A stretch of 8,158 bases of DNA from Thermodesulfovibrio sp. Its GTDB lineage: Bacteria; Nitrospirota; Thermodesulfovibrionia; Thermodesulfovibrionales; Thermodesulfovibrionaceae. A model generated the notes under the pieces. It saw only the letters and a list, made by a program, of their open reading frames with translations. It had not been told where the DNA came from and did no database searches. Location of the stretch: assembly GCA_026415595.1 (NCBI GenBank), contig JAOAGU010000040.1, forward strand, positions 247-8,404. Direction: 5' to 3'. Position 1 is the stretch's first letter. The number at the start of each line of letters is the position of its first letter. Position numbers and translations under genes: made by a program. Shown in pieces: positions 1 through 6,332 of this stretch.

Positions 1-204
1 GCAGGATATTCCTCATTTTTTGGAGCTTTTCTTATTGCTCTCGGTGCATTGATGGGTTTTCTTGCTTTTATCCGATATAAAAAAGTTGAAAAACAGATTG
101 ATGAGGATACATATAAGCCTTCTATTGTCCTTGATTTGCTTTTGGTGATAGCTCTTATTGCAATTGCGGTTTTTTTAATAGTTTATATAATGCACAGTAT
201 TTAA
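1..204 (+). CDS. DUF202-like small membrane protein, C-terminal part
   Basis: This is the last 67 codons of a gene that starts before the window, ending at TAA 202-204. The visible part has two hydrophobic helices, at about visible residues 5-24 and 46-65. They are joined by a charged loop containing RYKKVEKQID and a Y-K-P-S motif. That pattern (helix, then R-Y-x-x-V-E-K, then Y-x-P-S, then a last helix) resembles the C-terminal half of the small DUF202/YidH-type inner-membrane proteins, whose function is not established. The diagnostic N-terminal part (the usual LAWIRT-like motif) is outside the window, so the family call is tentative. The next gene begins 37 bp downstream with its own likely promoter. 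Confidence 0.6.
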   Translation, partial: AGYSSFFGAFLIALGALMGFLAFIRYKKVEKQIDEDTYKPSIVLDLLLVIALIAIAVFLIVYIMHSI

Positions 205-205
205 C

Positions 206-235
206 TTGTCTAAATTTTCTCGGGCTGGATATAAT
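206..235 (+). promoter_or_regulatory. Probable promoter of the RNase H-like gene, leaderless type
   Basis: A perfect -10 hexamer TATAAT lies at 230-235. An 18-bp spacer separates it from TTGTCT at 206-211, which matches the -35 consensus at 4 of 6 positions. The -10 ends 7 bp before the A of the ATG at 242, so transcription should begin at or next to the start codon. No Shine-Dalgarno sequence is present upstream of the ATG. The -35 sits just after the stop codon of the upstream membrane protein gene. Confidence 0.55.
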
Positions 236-241
236 AAATAA

Positions 242-1048
242 ATGATTAAAAACACATTTTTACTTCTTGATGGAATTGGTGAAAAAAGGGAAAGAAGGCT
301 CTGGAGAGAGGGAATTCTTACATGGGAAGACTTTTTCCTTTGCAATGAGGTCTTAGATATTGATTTTGAAAGGAAGAAAATTTATGACGATTTCCTTTAT
401 AGAGCTTTTGATGCCCTTTCCTGTAAAAATTGCCTTTTTTTCTCAAGGAGTCTCAAAAAAAGGGAACACTGGCGGCTTTTTGATGAATTTTTAAATGATG
501 CAGTATGTCTTGATATTGAAACCAATGGACTGACACCTGAAAAGGGCGGGTATGTCACTGTTGTTGGGCTTTATTCTTTAAATGGATACAAGGCATTGGT
601 GAGAGGTGAAAATCTATCAGAAGAAATTCTTCAAGAGGCTTTAGATGAATATAAATATTTAATTACCTTTTATGGAAGTATCTTTGATCTTCCCTTCTTA
701 AAAAAGGAATTTCCCAATTTACAGATTGAACATATTCCCCACTTTGACCTTTTCTTTGCAGGTAAAAGATTGGGAATACAGGGAGGGCTTAAGAAACTTG
801 AGACTTTATTTCTCATTGAAAGACAGGAAGAACTTAAAGGACTTAACGGATATGATGCTGTAAAATTTTGGAAAGCCTATTTAAACGGTAACCCAGAAAG
901 TCTTGAACTTTTGATATCTTATAACAGGGCAGATACAGAAAATTTATTTAAACTTGGCAATATTTTTTACGAAATGTTACGCACTCATGCAGGAATAGAA
1001 GAGTTCATGGATAATGGAAGAAAAAGCACTTCTCAAAAAGTTTCTTAA
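242..1048 (+). CDS. RNase H-like (DEDD-type) exonuclease domain protein, YprB-like
   Basis: The protein has 268 residues. Residues 86-246 resemble the RNase H-like exonuclease domain of the YprB family (RNase_H_2). Candidate metal-binding acidic residues are D91 and E93 in LDIETNG, D149 in YGSIFDLPFL, D169 in HFDL and D231 in YNRADTENL, a DEDD-like arrangement. Residues 6-31 (LLLDGIGEKRERRL and following) look like a helix-hairpin-helix motif, suggesting nucleic-acid binding. Similar proteins are annotated as 3'-5' exonucleases, but the substrate is not known. The start at 242 is supported by a promoter whose expected transcription start falls on this ATG. The 3' end overlaps xerD by 35 bp in another frame, so the two are probably cotranscribed. 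The nuclease activity is predicted from motifs only. Confidence 0.8.
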   Translation: MIKNTFLLLDGIGEKRERRLWREGILTWEDFFLCNEVLDIDFERKKIYDDFLYRAFDALSCKNCLFFSRSLKKREHWRLFDEFLNDAVCLDIETNGLTPEKGGYVTVVGLYSLNGYKALVRGENLSEEILQEALDEYKYLITFYGSIFDLPFLKKEFPNLQIEHIPHFDLFFAGKRLGIQGGLKKLETLFLIERQEELKGLNGYDAVKFWKAYLNGNPESLELLISYNRADTENLFKLGNIFYEMLRTHAGIEEFMDNGRKSTSQKVS

Positions 1049-1898
1049 TTACTGCCTTACAGAAAAAGCCCTTTCCATCAATACTGTAAAATCCTATGAA
1101 AATGATTTAGAGGGATTTATCACCTATCTGGAAGAACAACGGCTTTACATTTCAAGTTGCAAAAAAAACGATATAATGCAATATCTTTTAACATTGAAGG
1201 AAAAAGGTTACAGCACAGCATCAATTGCAAGAATCCTTTCCTCTATTAAACAGTTTTTCAGGTTTCTCATTTTTGATGGCAAAATGGACCATGACCCTGT
1301 TGAAGGGTTAAGGTCTCCTAAGTTATGGTTTAGGCTTCCAAAGGCTTTGAATCTGGAGGATGTGAAAAAGCTTCTTTCAGTTATTCTTAGAAGCAAGTAT
1401 TTTTTAAGAGATATTGCTATGCTTGAGTTAATGTATGCTTCTGGATTAAGGGTTAGTGAGCTTGTGAAAATTAAATTGAGTGACATAAATTTTGAAGCGG
1501 GCTTTATTAGGGTTAGGGGTAAAGGAGAAAAAGAACGAGTTGTGCCAGTTGCTCAGCGAACAATGGAGACAGTCAAAAGATATCTCTTAGAACTAAGACC
1601 TAAGTTGATTAAAAAGAGAACCTCAGATTTTCTTTTTTTAAACAATCGTGGGCAGGCGATGAGTCGTCAGAGGTTTTGGCAGAATCTTAAGGCAATGGGA
1701 AGGCTTGCTCAGGTTGATGTAACCCCTCACATGATAAGACACAGCTTTGCCACTCATTTGCTTGAAGGAGGGGCAGATTTAAGGAGTCTTCAAAAAATGC
1801 TCGGGCATAGTGATATTTCTACAACGCAGATTTATACAAAGGTTTCAGCGGATAGACTTCGTAAAGAGTATCTAAAACACCACCCAAGAGCAAAGTAG
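1014..1898 (+). CDS. xerD: Site-specific tyrosine recombinase XerD
   Basis: The protein has 294 residues, close to the 298 of E. coli XerD. An N-terminal SAM-like core-binding domain (about 1-90) is followed by the catalytic domain (about 108-290). All active-site residues of the family are visible: R146 in ASGLRVSEL, K170 in RGKGEKERVVP, H239 and R242 in HMIRHSFATHLL, H265 in LGHSDISTTQIYTKV, and the nucleophile Y274. The HSDISTTQIYTKV block and the HHPRA ending favour XerD over XerC or a phage integrase. Its known role is resolving chromosome dimers at dif with a partner recombinase and FtsK. The ATG at 1014 lies inside the upstream gene (35-bp overlap) without a clear ribosome-binding site, suggesting translational coupling. 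No integrated element or att-like repeat is seen nearby. Confidence 0.93.
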   Translation: MEEKALLKKFLNYCLTEKALSINTVKSYENDLEGFITYLEEQRLYISSCKKNDIMQYLLTLKEKGYSTASIARILSSIKQFFRFLIFDGKMDHDPVEGLRSPKLWFRLPKALNLEDVKKLLSVILRSKYFLRDIAMLELMYASGLRVSELVKIKLSDINFEAGFIRVRGKGEKERVVPVAQRTMETVKRYLLELRPKLIKKRTSDFLFLNNRGQAMSRQRFWQNLKAMGRLAQVDVTPHMIRHSFATHLLEGGADLRSLQKMLGHSDISTTQIYTKVSADRLRKEYLKHHPRAK

Positions 1899-1900
1899 GC

Positions 1901-2926
1901 TCATTTATTATCTTTAAGCCAGACAACTCTTTGAGGTAAGGGAATTTCAATTCCTTCTTCTTTGAATCGTTTAAAAATTCTTTTTCTTAATTCATTTTGC
2001 ACAATGAACTGATCTGTCACTTCTCCTATATGACATACAAGAGTAAAATCAAGAGAGTTTTCTCCAAATCCCGGTATAAATCTCACTGCTGGTTCAGGTT
2101 CAGTGAGCAAGCCTGAAACTTCTTCAGATGCCCTTTTCACTTCCTCAATAAGTATTTTTTCAATCTTTTCTGGTTCAGAGGCATAGCTTACACTTATTGG
2201 AATTTGAAGTGACATTCTTTTTTCAGGAAGATAGTAATTAACCACAATACTTTGAGCAAGTTTGCTGTTAGGAATTATTATCATGTTATTAGGAATCATC
2301 CTTATTCTTGTTGTTCTCCATGAAATATCCTCTACAAAACCCTCCTGACCATTTTCAAGACGAACGAAATCCCCAATTCTTATAGTTTTTTCTGTCATAA
2401 TATGTATTCCTGCAAAGAGATTCTCAAGAGTATCTTTCAAAGCCAGTCCTATTGCTAATCCGCCTATTCCTAAAGCAGTTATTAACGGTGCTATGGATAT
2501 TCCGAAGAGATGTAAAATTATTATTAAACCAATTAAATATATGGAAATTTTTATTATTGTATTAAGCAAACCTGTTGACTGAACTGAAATTGCTTTGCGT
2601 TCTACATAGTTTATGAACAGTTTTGTTATAAGATTTGCACAGGCTACTGTAACTGAAAGGATAATTATTACATGCGTTGCCTTAATAAAGTAAATTGAAT
2701 ATTTTGATGGAATTTCAGAGGTTTCCAATCCAATGTAAAGAGCGACTCCTAAGCATAGAAGAATGGAAGGTAATTTAATACTGCCTATTATGAGATTGTC
2801 AATTTCTGTTTTGGTTTTGACTGCCCAGCGATGAAGAAGGCTTAAGAAAATTGAACGTATGAGTAACAAAATGCCAGTTGCAATAGAGACAGTAAGAAGG
2901 GCTACAATAACCTTTTCAAAAGTCAT
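1901..2926 (-). CDS. MscS-family mechanosensitive ion channel
   Basis: The protein has 341 residues. Hydrophobic segments lie at about 5-30, 50-68, 78-105 and 118-163. The last includes the pore-lining helix, with GIGGLAIGLALKDTLENL at 153-170. The conserved beta domain follows: IRIGDFVRLENGQEGFVEDISWRTTRI (about 182-208), then the IIPNSKL motif at 217-223. A C-terminal alpha/beta domain runs to about 335. This order matches small-conductance mechanosensitive channels, which release solutes from the cytoplasm on osmotic downshock. The protein is longer than E. coli MscS (286 residues), mainly through additional N-terminal membrane helices. It starts 3 bp after the vorB stop with no Shine-Dalgarno sequence, so it is probably translated by coupling to vorB. 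Its stop lies 2 bp from the convergent xerD stop. Confidence 0.9.
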   Translation of the reverse strand: MTFEKVIVALLTVSIATGILLLIRSIFLSLLHRWAVKTKTEIDNLIIGSIKLPSILLCLGVALYIGLETSEIPSKYSIYFIKATHVIIILSVTVACANLITKLFINYVERKAISVQSTGLLNTIIKISIYLIGLIIILHLFGISIAPLITALGIGGLAIGLALKDTLENLFAGIHIMTEKTIRIGDFVRLENGQEGFVEDISWRTTRIRMIPNNMIIIPNSKLAQSIVVNYYLPEKRMSLQIPISVSYASEPEKIEKILIEEVKRASEEVSGLLTEPEPAVRFIPGFGENSLDFTLVCHIGEVTDQFIVQNELRKRIFKRFKEEGIEIPLPQRVVWLKDNK

Positions 2927-2929
2927 TTT

Positions 2930-4006
2930 TTATTTGAGAGGAATCATAACTTTCTCTGTAGCAGTATAATTTGAAAGAGCTTCATATACGTCTTCTGGTG
3001 TTACGATATTACCTCCGGGTCTTCCATAAAGATAAACCTCTGCCCTACCGTTTACTGCAAGTTTTACATCCTCTACCATCTGCCCAGCATTAAACTCTAC
3101 TACTATGAATTTTTCTACTTCTCCTGCAAGCTGTCTTATCGGTTCTTCAGGGAATGGAAAAAGAGTAATGGGTCTCAAAAGTCCGATTTTTATACCTTCC
3201 TGTCTAAGCTTTCTCACTGCTGAAAGGGAGATTCTTGCAGCAGAACCAAAGGCAACTACTATTATTTCTGCATCATCAATAAAATATGTTTCATATTTAA
3301 CTTCTTTTTCTTTCCATTGCTTGTATTTTCCCTGCAACTTCCAGTTGTGCCTTTCCAGTACTCCTTCGCCTAAGAAGAGTGTCCTAATTACCCTTGGCGG
3401 TCTTTCCTTTGCTCCTGTTAATGTCCAGGAAGATTTATCATAAACTTTTAACTCAGGAACTCTCTGTATAATAGGCTCCATCATCTGAGCAATCATTCCG
3501 TCACCAAGAATCATTACAGGATTTCTCCATTCATCAGCCTTTTCAAAGGCACGGATTGTGTAATCCCAAAGTTCCTGAACACTAAAGGGTGCATATACTA
3601 AAAGATGATAATCCCCATGTCCACCCCCTTTTACAGCCTGAAAGTAATCTGCCTGACTACCAGATATATTTCCAAGTCCAGGTCCACCTCGCATTATGTT
3701 TACGATTACTGCAGGTAGTTCTGCCCCAGCCATATATGATATTGCCTCAAGTTTTAAGCTTATTCCTGGCGAGCTTGAGGAAGTCATTACTCTTACTCCA
3801 CATGCAGAGGCTCCATAAATCATATTTATTGCCGCAGTCTCACTTTCAGCCTGTATAAAAACACCTCCTACTTCGGGCAGTCTTTTTGATAAATACTCAG
3901 GAATTTCGTTCTGAGGAGTTATAGGATATCCTGCATAAAATTTCATGCCTGCCTGAATAGCAGCTTCTGCTATAGCTTCATTACCCTTCATGAGGATTTT
4001 ATTCAT
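2930..4006 (-). CDS. vorB: 2-oxoacid:ferredoxin oxidoreductase alpha-type subunit (VorB-like)
   Basis: The protein has 358 residues and is homologous along its length to the VorB/KorA subunit of 2-oxoacid:ferredoxin oxidoreductases. These cytoplasmic enzymes convert a 2-oxoacid plus CoA to acyl-CoA, CO2 and reduced ferredoxin. Visible family motifs are GYPITPQNEIPEY (26-38), QAESE (52-56), TSSSSPGISLK (75-85), MRGGPGLG (105-112), KGGGHGDY (126-133), RPITLFPFP (278-286) and VVEFNAGQM (302-310). The motifs fit VorB (branched-chain oxoacid type) best, but substrate cannot be fixed from this subunit alone. The TPP-binding subunit, the gamma subunit and the ferredoxin subunit are all absent: the next gene downstream is a mechanosensitive channel and the upstream neighbour is divergent. 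The start at 4006 is set by a strong Shine-Dalgarno site. Confidence 0.9.
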   Translation of the reverse strand: MNKILMKGNEAIAEAAIQAGMKFYAGYPITPQNEIPEYLSKRLPEVGGVFIQAESETAAINMIYGASACGVRVMTSSSSPGISLKLEAISYMAGAELPAVIVNIMRGGPGLGNISGSQADYFQAVKGGGHGDYHLLVYAPFSVQELWDYTIRAFEKADEWRNPVMILGDGMIAQMMEPIIQRVPELKVYDKSSWTLTGAKERPPRVIRTLFLGEGVLERHNWKLQGKYKQWKEKEVKYETYFIDDAEIIVVAFGSAARISLSAVRKLRQEGIKIGLLRPITLFPFPEEPIRQLAGEVEKFIVVEFNAGQMVEDVKLAVNGRAEVYLYGRPGGNIVTPEDVYEALSNYTATEKVMIPLK

Positions 4007-4016
4007 CCTTCCCTCC
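4007..4016 (-). promoter_or_regulatory. Strong Shine-Dalgarno site of vorB
   Basis: Read on the - strand, the bases just before the vorB ATG are GGAGGGAAGG, placing a near-perfect Shine-Dalgarno core about 5 bases from the start codon. It fixes the vorB start. It is the only strong Shine-Dalgarno sequence seen before a start codon in this window; the other starts appear leaderless or coupled. Confidence 0.85.
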
Positions 4017-4049
4017 GAAAGTTCTGTTTTAGGATTTTTTATTTTAACA

Positions 4050-4065
4050 CATTATTGATATAATG
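4050..4065. repeat. Inverted repeat in the vorB/slp divergent promoter region
   Basis: CATTAT (4050-4055) and ATAATG (4060-4065) are perfect inverted repeats separated by TGAT. The 16-bp dyad covers the slp -10 box and would sit within the spacer of the proposed vorB promoter, so a protein bound here could affect both genes. In AT-rich DNA a 6-bp arm can arise by chance, so the operator role is speculative. Confidence 0.35.
4056..4064 (+). promoter_or_regulatory. Probable extended -10 promoter of slp-mutL, leaderless type
   Basis: TGATATAAT at 4056-4064 is an extended -10 element (TGn followed by the perfect hexamer TATAAT). The hexamer ends 6 bp before the ATG at 4070, so the transcript should start at about the start codon. 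No convincing -35 is present (TTTTTA at the expected place), which is tolerated by extended -10 promoters. No Shine-Dalgarno sequence precedes the ATG. Confidence 0.5.
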
Positions 4066-4069
4066 AAAT

Positions 4070-4675
4070 ATGAAGCCTAAAATAGACAATATAAAGTTTC
4101 GCTGGTTTTCTCCTCTTTGCTTAATCCAGCACATTTATATAGGCAAGGTTCGTAATATTTTTATAATTTCCTTTTTACTGTTTATTACAATTTATGGCTG
4201 TGCAACTTTGCCAAAACCTTTACAGGATACTCCAGCTTTGAGAGATGTGCCTTTTACGATAGTTAAGAAAAATCCAGATAAATACTATGATGTTTCTCTT
4301 TTGTGGGGTGGAAGAATCACAAGCTGCATGAATACAGAAGAGGGAACAGTTTTTGAAATACTTCATCTGCCCCTTGAAAGTGATGGATACCCATCTGAGA
4401 CTGACGCTTCTGAAGGAAGATTTATTGCAAAATCTAAAAATTTTCTTGACTGTGCCGTATACTCACAGGGTAGATATTTAACTGTTGTGGGGAAGTTTAA
4501 AGGATTAAAGGAAGGCAAGATAGATCAGATGCCCTATACTTTTCCAGTCATTGAAACTTATGCAACCTATTTATGGAAGAAGAGAGTTCCCTCCTATCGT
4601 TATCCTTATTGGCGGCCTTCATTCTGGTTTTGGTATGGCTCTCCGAGATTGTGGTTTGAATACGGTCCCTGGTAG
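4070..4675 (+). CDS. slp: Slp-family outer-membrane lipoprotein
   Basis: The protein has 201 residues. A basic-hydrophobic signal (KVRNIFIISFLLF and on, about 26-43) ends in a lipobox with C44 (TIYGC), followed by ATLPKPLQ. The body follows the E. coli Slp pattern: C-x-x-(L/I)-P near the lipidated end, an LLWGGRI block (77-83), an EILHLPLES block, EGRFIAKSKNFLD, and V-V-G-K-F-K-G followed by a MPYTFP block. Slp proteins are outer-membrane lipoproteins of unclear function, starvation-induced in E. coli. Two oddities stand out. About 25 residues precede the signal helix, yet no other ATG, GTG or TTG in frame lies between 4070 and the lipobox. The last 28 residues are very rich in W, Y and F. 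The gene's TAG directly abuts the mutL ATG, indicating an operon. Confidence 0.83.
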   Translation: MKPKIDNIKFRWFSPLCLIQHIYIGKVRNIFIISFLLFITIYGCATLPKPLQDTPALRDVPFTIVKKNPDKYYDVSLLWGGRITSCMNTEEGTVFEILHLPLESDGYPSETDASEGRFIAKSKNFLDCAVYSQGRYLTVVGKFKGLKEGKIDQMPYTFPVIETYATYLWKKRVPSYRYPYWRPSFWFWYGSPRLWFEYGPW

Positions 4676-6310
4676 ATGGTTAGAATTAAAATACTTCCCG
4701 AACTTCTGGTCGGCAAGATTGCTGCAGGAGAAGTTATTGAAAGACCCGCTTCTGCATTGAAGGAACTCATTGAAAACTCAATAGATGCCTCTGCTAAATC
4801 AATTCATGTCTATGTAAAGGAATATGGACTTGCTGAAATAAAGGTAGTTGATGATGGAGAGGGAATTACATCAGAAGATGTGACTTTAGCCTTCCAAAGA
4901 CATGCTACAAGCAAGATAGAAAAAGAAGAAGACATTTTTAATATACATACGCTTGGCTTCAGAGGTGAAGCTCTTTATTCAATCGCTCAGGTAAGTAAGC
5001 TAAGGATTATTACACAGCACAGAGAAGAAGATATAGGAACAGAACTTTATTTAATAGGTGGGAAAATTGTTGAGAAAAAACCTGCTGTTACAAGGGGAAC
5101 AACAGTAGAAATAAAAGACCTTTTTTTTAATACGCCTGTTAGAAAAAAGTTTCTTAAATCACCTTTTACAGAAAAGGCTCATTTAATAGAGACAGTGCAA
5201 AATTATGCCCTTGCCTATCCTAAAGTTTCATTTTATCTTAATATTGATGGACAAGAAATCTTAAATATTCCTGTGGCAAGTTTTCTAAGGGACAGAATTC
5301 TTCAAGTATTTAGTTTGGAATTCACAGAAAAGCTTAAATTCATGAGCATTTCAAAAGATGGCTATAAATTAGAACTTTTTTGGGGTGGTGAGGAACTTTC
5401 AAGAAAGCAGAGAGCAAAACAGCTTGTTTTTGTAAACAGAAGACCTGTAAGGGATTCTCTTATTGTGAGCACCCTTTATAAAGCTTTTAAGGTAAAGGAA
5501 AATCATCCACAGTTTTTATTTTTTCTTACCATGCCTTCAGAGGCAGTTGATTTTAATGTGCATCCTGCTAAAAAAGAAGTAAGATTTCGTGAAACAGGAA
5601 AGATTACAGAACTAATTTTCAGAACCGTAGAGATTGAGAAACCCTCATTTATAGCAGAAAATACCGCTGAATGGGAAAGTGATTTAAATCCTTCTTTTTC
5701 CTTTCAACAATCTTCTTTTTTTGAAACACAGCCTGCTTTTGACAGGCAAGAGGTTTTACAATTTATAAACCTCGGTGATGCTATAGTAGCATTACAGCAG
5801 CCTGAAGGTATTCTTTTCATTGATTTTCATGCAGCCCATGAAAGAGTTAACTTTGAAAAAATCTTGAATCTATTACCTGAAAATACCATAAGGCTTGTTT
5901 TTCCTCAGGTGATAAGTCTTAATCCGCAGGAATATGCATTACTCAAGGGAAATCTCCACCTTCTCAATGAACTTCATATAGAAGCCGAAGATTTTGGAGA
6001 AAACTCGGTTGTTATCCGAAGCATTCCTGAAATCTTGAAGGATGCAGACATTGCAGGAATAGTTGAAAGCATTGCCGTTACAATTAAGGAAGAGGCAGGA
6101 AAGCCTGATTTTAATGATATAAGGGAGAAAATTGCTGCAACTATTGCTTGTCACAGTTCTTTGAGGTCAAATAACAGGATAAACCCTTATGAACTAAAAA
6201 TCTTATTGCAAGAACTTGAACTAACCTCTGATTCAGAACACTGCCCACATGGAAGACCCATTAAAAAATTTTTATCCTTTAACGAAATAAAAAAGTGGTT
6301 TTTTAGATAA
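4676..6310 (+). CDS. mutL: DNA mismatch repair protein MutL (predicted endonuclease type)
   Basis: The protein has 544 residues. The N-terminal GHKL ATPase domain (about 1-320) shows IAAGEVIERPASALKELIEN (15-34, with catalytic E30 and Mg-binding N34), DDGEGI (59-64), RHATSK (75-80) and GFRGEAL (94-100). A short linker (about 320-352) leads to the C-terminal dimerisation domain. That domain carries the endonuclease motif in variant form, D383-F-H385-A-A-H-E389 with E394, plus C523-P-H-G-R-P and the terminal F-F-R (542-544). MutL couples MutS mismatch recognition to strand removal. Endonuclease-type MutL nicks the new strand in bacteria lacking MutH, which is inferred here. The start immediately follows the slp TAG, has no clear Shine-Dalgarno sequence and is probably coupled. 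mutS is not in the window. Confidence 0.95.
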   Translation: MVRIKILPELLVGKIAAGEVIERPASALKELIENSIDASAKSIHVYVKEYGLAEIKVVDDGEGITSEDVTLAFQRHATSKIEKEEDIFNIHTLGFRGEALYSIAQVSKLRIITQHREEDIGTELYLIGGKIVEKKPAVTRGTTVEIKDLFFNTPVRKKFLKSPFTEKAHLIETVQNYALAYPKVSFYLNIDGQEILNIPVASFLRDRILQVFSLEFTEKLKFMSISKDGYKLELFWGGEELSRKQRAKQLVFVNRRPVRDSLIVSTLYKAFKVKENHPQFLFFLTMPSEAVDFNVHPAKKEVRFRETGKITELIFRTVEIEKPSFIAENTAEWESDLNPSFSFQQSSFFETQPAFDRQEVLQFINLGDAIVALQQPEGILFIDFHAAHERVNFEKILNLLPENTIRLVFPQVISLNPQEYALLKGNLHLLNELHIEAEDFGENSVVIRSIPEILKDADIAGIVESIAVTIKEEAGKPDFNDIREKIAATIACHSSLRSNNRINPYELKILLQELELTSDSEHCPHGRPIKKFLSFNEIKKWFFR

Positions 6311-6318
6311 TTTTTTAT

Positions 6319-6324
6319 TATAAT
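6319..6324 (+). promoter_or_regulatory. Probable -10 element of ppcA, leaderless type
   Basis: A perfect TATAAT lies at 6319-6324 in the 22-bp gap between mutL and ppcA, and ends 9 bp before the ppcA ATG at 6333. Transcription from it would begin within a few bases of the start codon. There is no Shine-Dalgarno sequence. The -35 region, at the end of mutL, matches the consensus poorly (TGGTTT at 17 bp), and the gap is nearly all A and T, so a chance hexamer is possible. Read-through from slp-mutL is an alternative. Confidence 0.4.
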
Positions 6325-6332
6325 TTTATAAA

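Larger units (their letters stand above)
4041..4069 (-). promoter_or_regulatory. Possible promoter of vorB-mscS
   Basis: On the - strand a -10-like TAAAAT (complement of 4041-4046) lies 17 bp from a poor -35-like ATTTCA (complement of 4064-4069). It would start transcription near 4034 and give a leader of roughly 27 bases carrying the Shine-Dalgarno site. It would overlap the divergent slp -10 box. The -35 match is weak (3 of 6), so this is only a candidate. Confidence 0.3.

Noticed and set aside
1208..1486. Open frame on the - strand inside xerD
   Set aside because: It lies wholly within a strongly supported recombinase gene, resembles no known family and has no ribosome-binding site or promoter. 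It is a shadow frame.
1014..1898. XerD as the integrase of a mobile element
   Set aside because: Its motifs are those of housekeeping XerD, and no att repeats, tRNA target or phage/plasmid genes are nearby.
1888..1902. Small hairpin GAGC-7-GCTC as a bidirectional terminator for xerD and mscS
   Set aside because: The stem is only 4 bp and the flanking T-rich stretch is interrupted; it is too weak to call.
3105..3858. Two + strand open frames inside vorB (3105-3443 and 3589-3858)
   Set aside because: Both are antisense to a highly conserved oxidoreductase gene, are low-complexity and match no family I recognise.
4042..4070. dif-like site (on the - strand, ATGTGTTAAAA resembles the XerD arm TTATGTTAAAT)
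   Set aside because: The other arm matches the XerC-side consensus poorly (about 3 of 11), and the site lies in a promoter region. Partial similarity is expected in AT-rich DNA.
4551..4760. Alternative-frame ORF across the slp/mutL junction
   Set aside because: It overlaps the conserved Slp tail and the conserved MutL N-terminus in another frame, and neither frame needs it as a frameshift partner.
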